From contig NZ_JADGIK010000002.1 in NCBI RefSeq assembly GCF_015234135.1, forward strand, positions 62,001 to 126,000: a DNA stretch of 64,000 nucleotides. The letters run 5' to 3'. Under the pieces are notes generated by a model that was not told the origin of the DNA, did no database searches, and saw only the letters and a list, made by a program, of their open reading frames with translations. Positions 62,797 to 64,000 of this stretch are shown here, piece by piece. Both the position numbers and the translations under genes were made by a program. The stretch is from Faecalibacter rhinopitheci (GTDB taxonomy: Bacteria > Bacteroidota > Bacteroidia > Flavobacteriales > Weeksellaceae). Each line of letters begins with the position of its first letter. The stretch's first letter is position 1.

Positions 62797-63363
62797 ATGA
62801 ATAAAGGAAAATTAATCGTATTCTCTGCACCATCTGGCGCTGGAAAAACGACGTTGGTAAAACATGCTTTAGAAACATTAGATAACATTCAATTTTCTAT
62901 TTCTTGTACAACACGTGACAAAAGAGAAGGAGAAGTAGACGGTAAAGATTACTACTATATTACTCCAGAAGAATTTAAAGAAAAAATTGCTAACGACGAA
63001 TTTGTAGAATACGAAGAAGTGTATACAAATAACTTTTACGGTACATTAAAGTCGGAAGTAGAACGAATTACTGAAAGTGGAAAATCTGTCGTTTTTGATA
63101 TTGATGTTATCGGAGGATTGAATATCAAAAAAATTTACGCAGAGCAATGTCTTACTGTATTTGTACACCCACCATCTTTAGAAACTTTAAAAGAACGTTT
63201 AATTTCTCGTAATACCGAAAGTGAAGAAAAATTAAAACAACGTATTGATAAAGCGGGAATCGAGATGGAAACTGCACCTAAATTTGATATAATCTTAATG
63301 AATGATGATTTAGATACTGCAAAAAAAGAAACAATCGAGATTATTCAGAATTTTATCTCATAA
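62797..63363 (+). CDS. gmk: Guanylate kinase
   Basis: 188 aa. P-loop SAPSGAGKTTLVKH, SCTTRDKREGEVDGKDYYYI (GMP binding) and VFDIDVIGGLNIKK. Supplies GDP for nucleotide pools. Operon with the YicC gene. Confidence 0.97.
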   Translation: MNKGKLIVFSAPSGAGKTTLVKHALETLDNIQFSISCTTRDKREGEVDGKDYYYITPEEFKEKIANDEFVEYEEVYTNNFYGTLKSEVERITESGKSVVFDIDVIGGLNIKKIYAEQCLTVFVHPPSLETLKERLISRNTESEEKLKQRIDKAGIEMETAPKFDIILMNDDLDTAKKETIEIIQNFIS

Positions 63364-63372
63364 TAAATAACG

Positions 63373-63406
63373 AAAGACGTTCTACTAAATTGAACGTCTT
63401 TTTTTA
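63373..63406 (+). terminator. Terminator after gmk
   Basis: Stem aaagacgttc/gaacgtcttt with a TACTAAATT loop and T-tract. Confidence 0.85.
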
Positions 63407-63436
63407 TCTTCGTCCTGAAACTCACAAAATCTATAC

Positions 63437-64000
63437 ATGTTACACTCAGATTTTATCGAAATTGATGGACTCACTTATCATATCCAACAGGATATAATAT
63501 CTCCCAATCGTCCTACGATATTATTTTTACATGATTCCTTAGGAAGTGTAAAATTATGGCGAGATTTTCCTTTACAAGTCAGCAAATCCACCAACTGTAA
63601 TATCTTAGTATATGATCGTGAAGGTCATGGAGAATCATCTCCATTTCAGATGACCGCACGTCCAACTAATTACTTAGAAATTGAGGCTGATACTTTACAT
63701 AAAATCATTACTCACCTCAATCTAAAAAACGTGATCTTATTTGGACATAGCGATGGTGCTACAATATCTTTATTGTATGCTGCTAAATATGCTGAATATG
63801 TTTTAGGAACGATAGTGGAAGGTGTGCATGTTTTTGTTGAAAACGTAACGCTTGACGGAATTAAAAATGCCCAATATCAATTAGAAACTACAAACCTAAA
63901 AGAGCGTGTGGCTAAATATCATGGCGATAAAACAGCTAAATTATTTAAGATGTGGATCGAGACTTGGCTAAATCCCACTTACAAAGATTGGAATATCGAA
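63437..64000 (+). CDS. Alpha/beta hydrolase (partial)
   Basis: 188 codons from the ATG at 63437 to the window edge. LFLHDSLGSVKLWRDFP (oxyanion-hole region), YDREGHGES, and the nucleophile elbow GHSDGAT give an alpha/beta hydrolase fold with Ser as nucleophile. The C-terminal His region is outside the window. The substrate is unknown. Confidence 0.85.
   Translation, partial: MLHSDFIEIDGLTYHIQQDIISPNRPTILFLHDSLGSVKLWRDFPLQVSKSTNCNILVYDREGHGESSPFQMTARPTNYLEIEADTLHKIITHLNLKNVILFGHSDGATISLLYAAKYAEYVLGTIVEGVHVFVENVTLDGIKNAQYQLETTNLKERVAKYHGDKTAKLFKMWIETWLNPTYKDWNIE

Noticed and set aside
1-64000. CRISPR arrays, insertion sequences, prophage or integrative elements
   Set aside because: I saw no regularly spaced repeats, transposase or integrase frames, or attachment duplications at the tRNA array; base composition appears even throughout.

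Overview
The window is AT-rich chromosomal DNA from a Bacteroidota bacterium of class Flavobacteriia. Evidence for this is the SusC/SusD pair, type IX secretion components and sorting domains (PorT, an endonuclease I with a C-terminal sorting domain, a tiny sorting-domain protein), many lipoproteins, frequent TTG starts without Shine-Dalgarno sequences, and promoters of the Bacteroidota type (TTTG, about 19 bp, TAnnTTTG). The gene set resembles Weeksellaceae such as Empedobacter; that genus guess is inference. I see no phage, insertion sequence, CRISPR array or resistance island. Almost everything is core-genome housekeeping.

Layout. 1-9.5 kb: YebC fragment, M3 peptidase, a TPR/membrane protein, Nudix hydrolase, PlsC acyltransferase, Mpl, a YceI lipoprotein, MtnN, and a five-gene Thr/Tyr tRNA operon. 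9.5-19.8 kb: Na/Pi cotransporter, LuxE-like protein, DUF3857 protein, TIGR01777 epimerase, a Kv-type channel, BrkB, and RlmH-CPBP protease-RdgB-RNase Z in one run. 19.9-32 kb: SusC/SusD, bL19, DUF2007/PPK2, a YHS-SCO copper pair, lipocalin, oxidoreductase, RlmD with two envelope proteins. 32-33.7 kb: a candidate small RNA, then rpsF-rpsR-rplI. 33.8-41.3 kb: lipoprotein superoxide dismutase, hemACDE with a divergent AraC regulator, two T9SS cargo genes. 41.3-44.1 kb: rplM-rpsI-rpsB-tsf. 44.2-50.7 kb: FAH hydrolase, acyl-CoA dehydrogenase, PorT, MenG/UbiE, KAS III-like synthase, AroC. 50.7-55.1 kb: LytS/LytTR pair with direct repeats upstream, DUF5694 protein, three tandem secreted paralogues. 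55.1-64 kb: QueG, RuvB, HemH, two DUF3078 proteins, HutI, YicC, Gmk and a partial alpha/beta hydrolase.

How they work together. Haem synthesis is split between hemACDE and the distant hemH. The YHS/SCO pair probably serves copper delivery to cytochrome oxidase, and MenG supplies menaquinone. Ribosomal protein, bL19 and tRNA promoters share a TTTGCACC-like start region, suggesting joint growth-rate control. Several genes have the ATG exactly four bases after the -7 box, implying leaderless mRNAs.

Most interesting candidate: the 374-bp gap before rpsF holds a promoter-and-terminator-bounded, about 80-nt RNA on the minus strand. It has a GNRA-loop terminator hairpin and a G/U-rich stretch complementary to the ACCAACCT-(N)-ATGAAAA start regions of at least two genes in this window. 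Also notable are two 9-bp repeats 21 bp apart upstream of the LytTR system, and a 32-codon membrane micro-ORF in front of mtnN.
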